A DNA stretch of 64,000 nucleotides, taken from assembly GCF_000742135.1 (NCBI RefSeq), contig NZ_KN046818.1, positions 3,973,447 to 4,037,446 on the forward strand, given 5' to 3'. Positions 63,356 through 64,000 of this stretch are shown piece after piece. The notes beneath the pieces are model-generated. The model made no database searches. It was not told the DNA's origin and saw only the letters and a program-made list of their open reading frames with translations. The position numbers were made by a program, and so were the translations under genes. The stretch is from Klebsiella pneumoniae. GTDB lineage: Bacteria; Pseudomonadota; Gammaproteobacteria; Enterobacterales; Enterobacteriaceae. Numbering within the stretch: the first letter of the stretch is position 1; each line of letters opens with the position of its first letter.

Positions 63356-64000
63356 ATGCGTCAGGAATGTATTAACGCCGTGCAGCAGGCCGCAAGCCGC
63401 CGACTCACGCAGCAGGAAATCCAGAATATTGAAGACCGTATTTACCGGAACATGCGACAACTGGCCCGCAATGATCCGGCATCCTGGCGGGCGATGACTG
63501 ACGCTGAACGCCTGCGCCGGGCCGGGCAGTTAGCAGCGAACGAGCTGACCAACGAAGCAGCGCTTAAGAGGCGCCGCGTTGCGCTCACCATTGCGGCCAG
63601 GCAACGTCTCGACGCCTTCATAAAGACCTACCAGGGGAAAGACGGCAAGCTTGAGGCGCTTAACCGCACCATCGCTTTTCACGCTGACGGTAAATCAAAT
63701 TTCCTGTCGGTAGAATCACGCGGCAAAGCCACCCGCGACTATGCACTAAGCCAGATTCAGGAAGCATTTGAAGCGGTAGACCCGCGATTCTTCCATCTGT
63801 TTGAGGACGAGGCCAGCGTGCGCGATCTGGTTTACGAGATGCGCGGGCAGGACACCGGAAACGTGAGAGCGAAGAAGGGCGCAAAAGCATGGGCTGGCGT
63901 TACTGAATTGCTGCGCCAGCGCTTCAATGACGCTGGTGGTGATATCGGCTACCTGGAAAACTGGGGCATCCCTCAGCACCACTCAATGGAGAAAGTCGGC
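63356..64000 (+). CDS. Large ejection protein, N-terminal part (runs off window)
   Basis: 215 codons open to the end, starting MRQECINAVQQAASRRLTQQ three bases after the previous stop; AGAGGA precedes the ATG. Helical and Arg/Gln-rich, with QIQEAFEAVDPRFFHLFEDE and WGIPQHHSMEKVG near the cut, which resemble the N-terminal part of large injection proteins in epsilon15-like phages. The C-terminus and any enzyme domain lie outside. Confidence 0.72.
   Translation, partial: MRQECINAVQQAASRRLTQQEIQNIEDRIYRNMRQLARNDPASWRAMTDAERLRRAGQLAANELTNEAALKRRRVALTIAARQRLDAFIKTYQGKDGKLEALNRTIAFHADGKSNFLSVESRGKATRDYALSQIQEAFEAVDPRFFHLFEDEASVRDLVYEMRGQDTGNVRAKKGAKAWAGVTELLRQRFNDAGGDIGYLENWGIPQHHSMEKVG

Overview
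The window is enterobacterial chromosome, most like Klebsiella or a close relative. The gene order from suhB to guaA matches the E. coli isc-guaBA region nearly gene for gene. The GC content and codon use are high, REP/PU-type repeats are present, and two chromosomal genes are absent from the E. coli K-12 order (a 7-TM protein beside sseA and a Gfo/Idh/MocA oxidoreductase after der). Family names come from recognising motifs and lengths; no database search was possible.

Bases 1-34.7 kb are core chromosome. They run: suhB (partial), trmJ, the iron-sulphur operon iscRSUA-hscBA-fdx-iscX, pepB, sseB, an unrecognised 7-TM membrane protein, a structured-RNA candidate downstream of sseA, sseA, yfhM-pbpC (periplasmic defence macroglobulin with its partner penicillin-binding protein), ndk, rlmN, rodZ-ispG-hisS-yfgM-bamB, der, an oxidoreductase, yfgJ, xseA (convergent), and guaB-guaA. 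IscR has two tandem type-1 operators, and guaBA has a PurR-like box.

Bases 34.7 kb to the end are a prophage inserted at the 3' end of guaA; its right end lies outside the window. A tyrosine integrase stands next to guaA. A leftward early operon follows, with mostly overlapping genes: AlpA-like regulator, RecT, YqaJ exonuclease, MT-A70 methylase, PD-(D/E)xK-like protein and small ORFs. Then come a two-HTH repressor and a divergent Cro-like gene, rightward replication genes (DnaT/O-like, P-like), a DUF1064 nuclease, accessory ORFs and an HNH endonuclease. The late region holds small and large terminase, a reverse-strand Gp49 moron with a tRNA-like element, portal, Bbp19-like protein, scaffold, a 335-aa major capsid, a Bbp16-like cement protein, tail-tube adaptors, and T7-like internal virion/ejection proteins. 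The guaA site, the head genes and the capsid length resemble the epsilon15/phiV10 group of short-tailed phages.

The most striking unexplained signal is a short palindrome, TTACC-N5-GGTAA (N4 in one copy). Nine perfect copies and several near copies sit in intergenic gaps over about 10 kb of the prophage. They lie at the repressor/cro promoters, at a clear leftward promoter, before the DUF1064 gene, before the small terminase and before the portal block, with a variant copy before the integrase. This looks like one repressor acting at many dispersed sites (operators or stoperator-like elements), which is unusual for a phage of enterobacteria.
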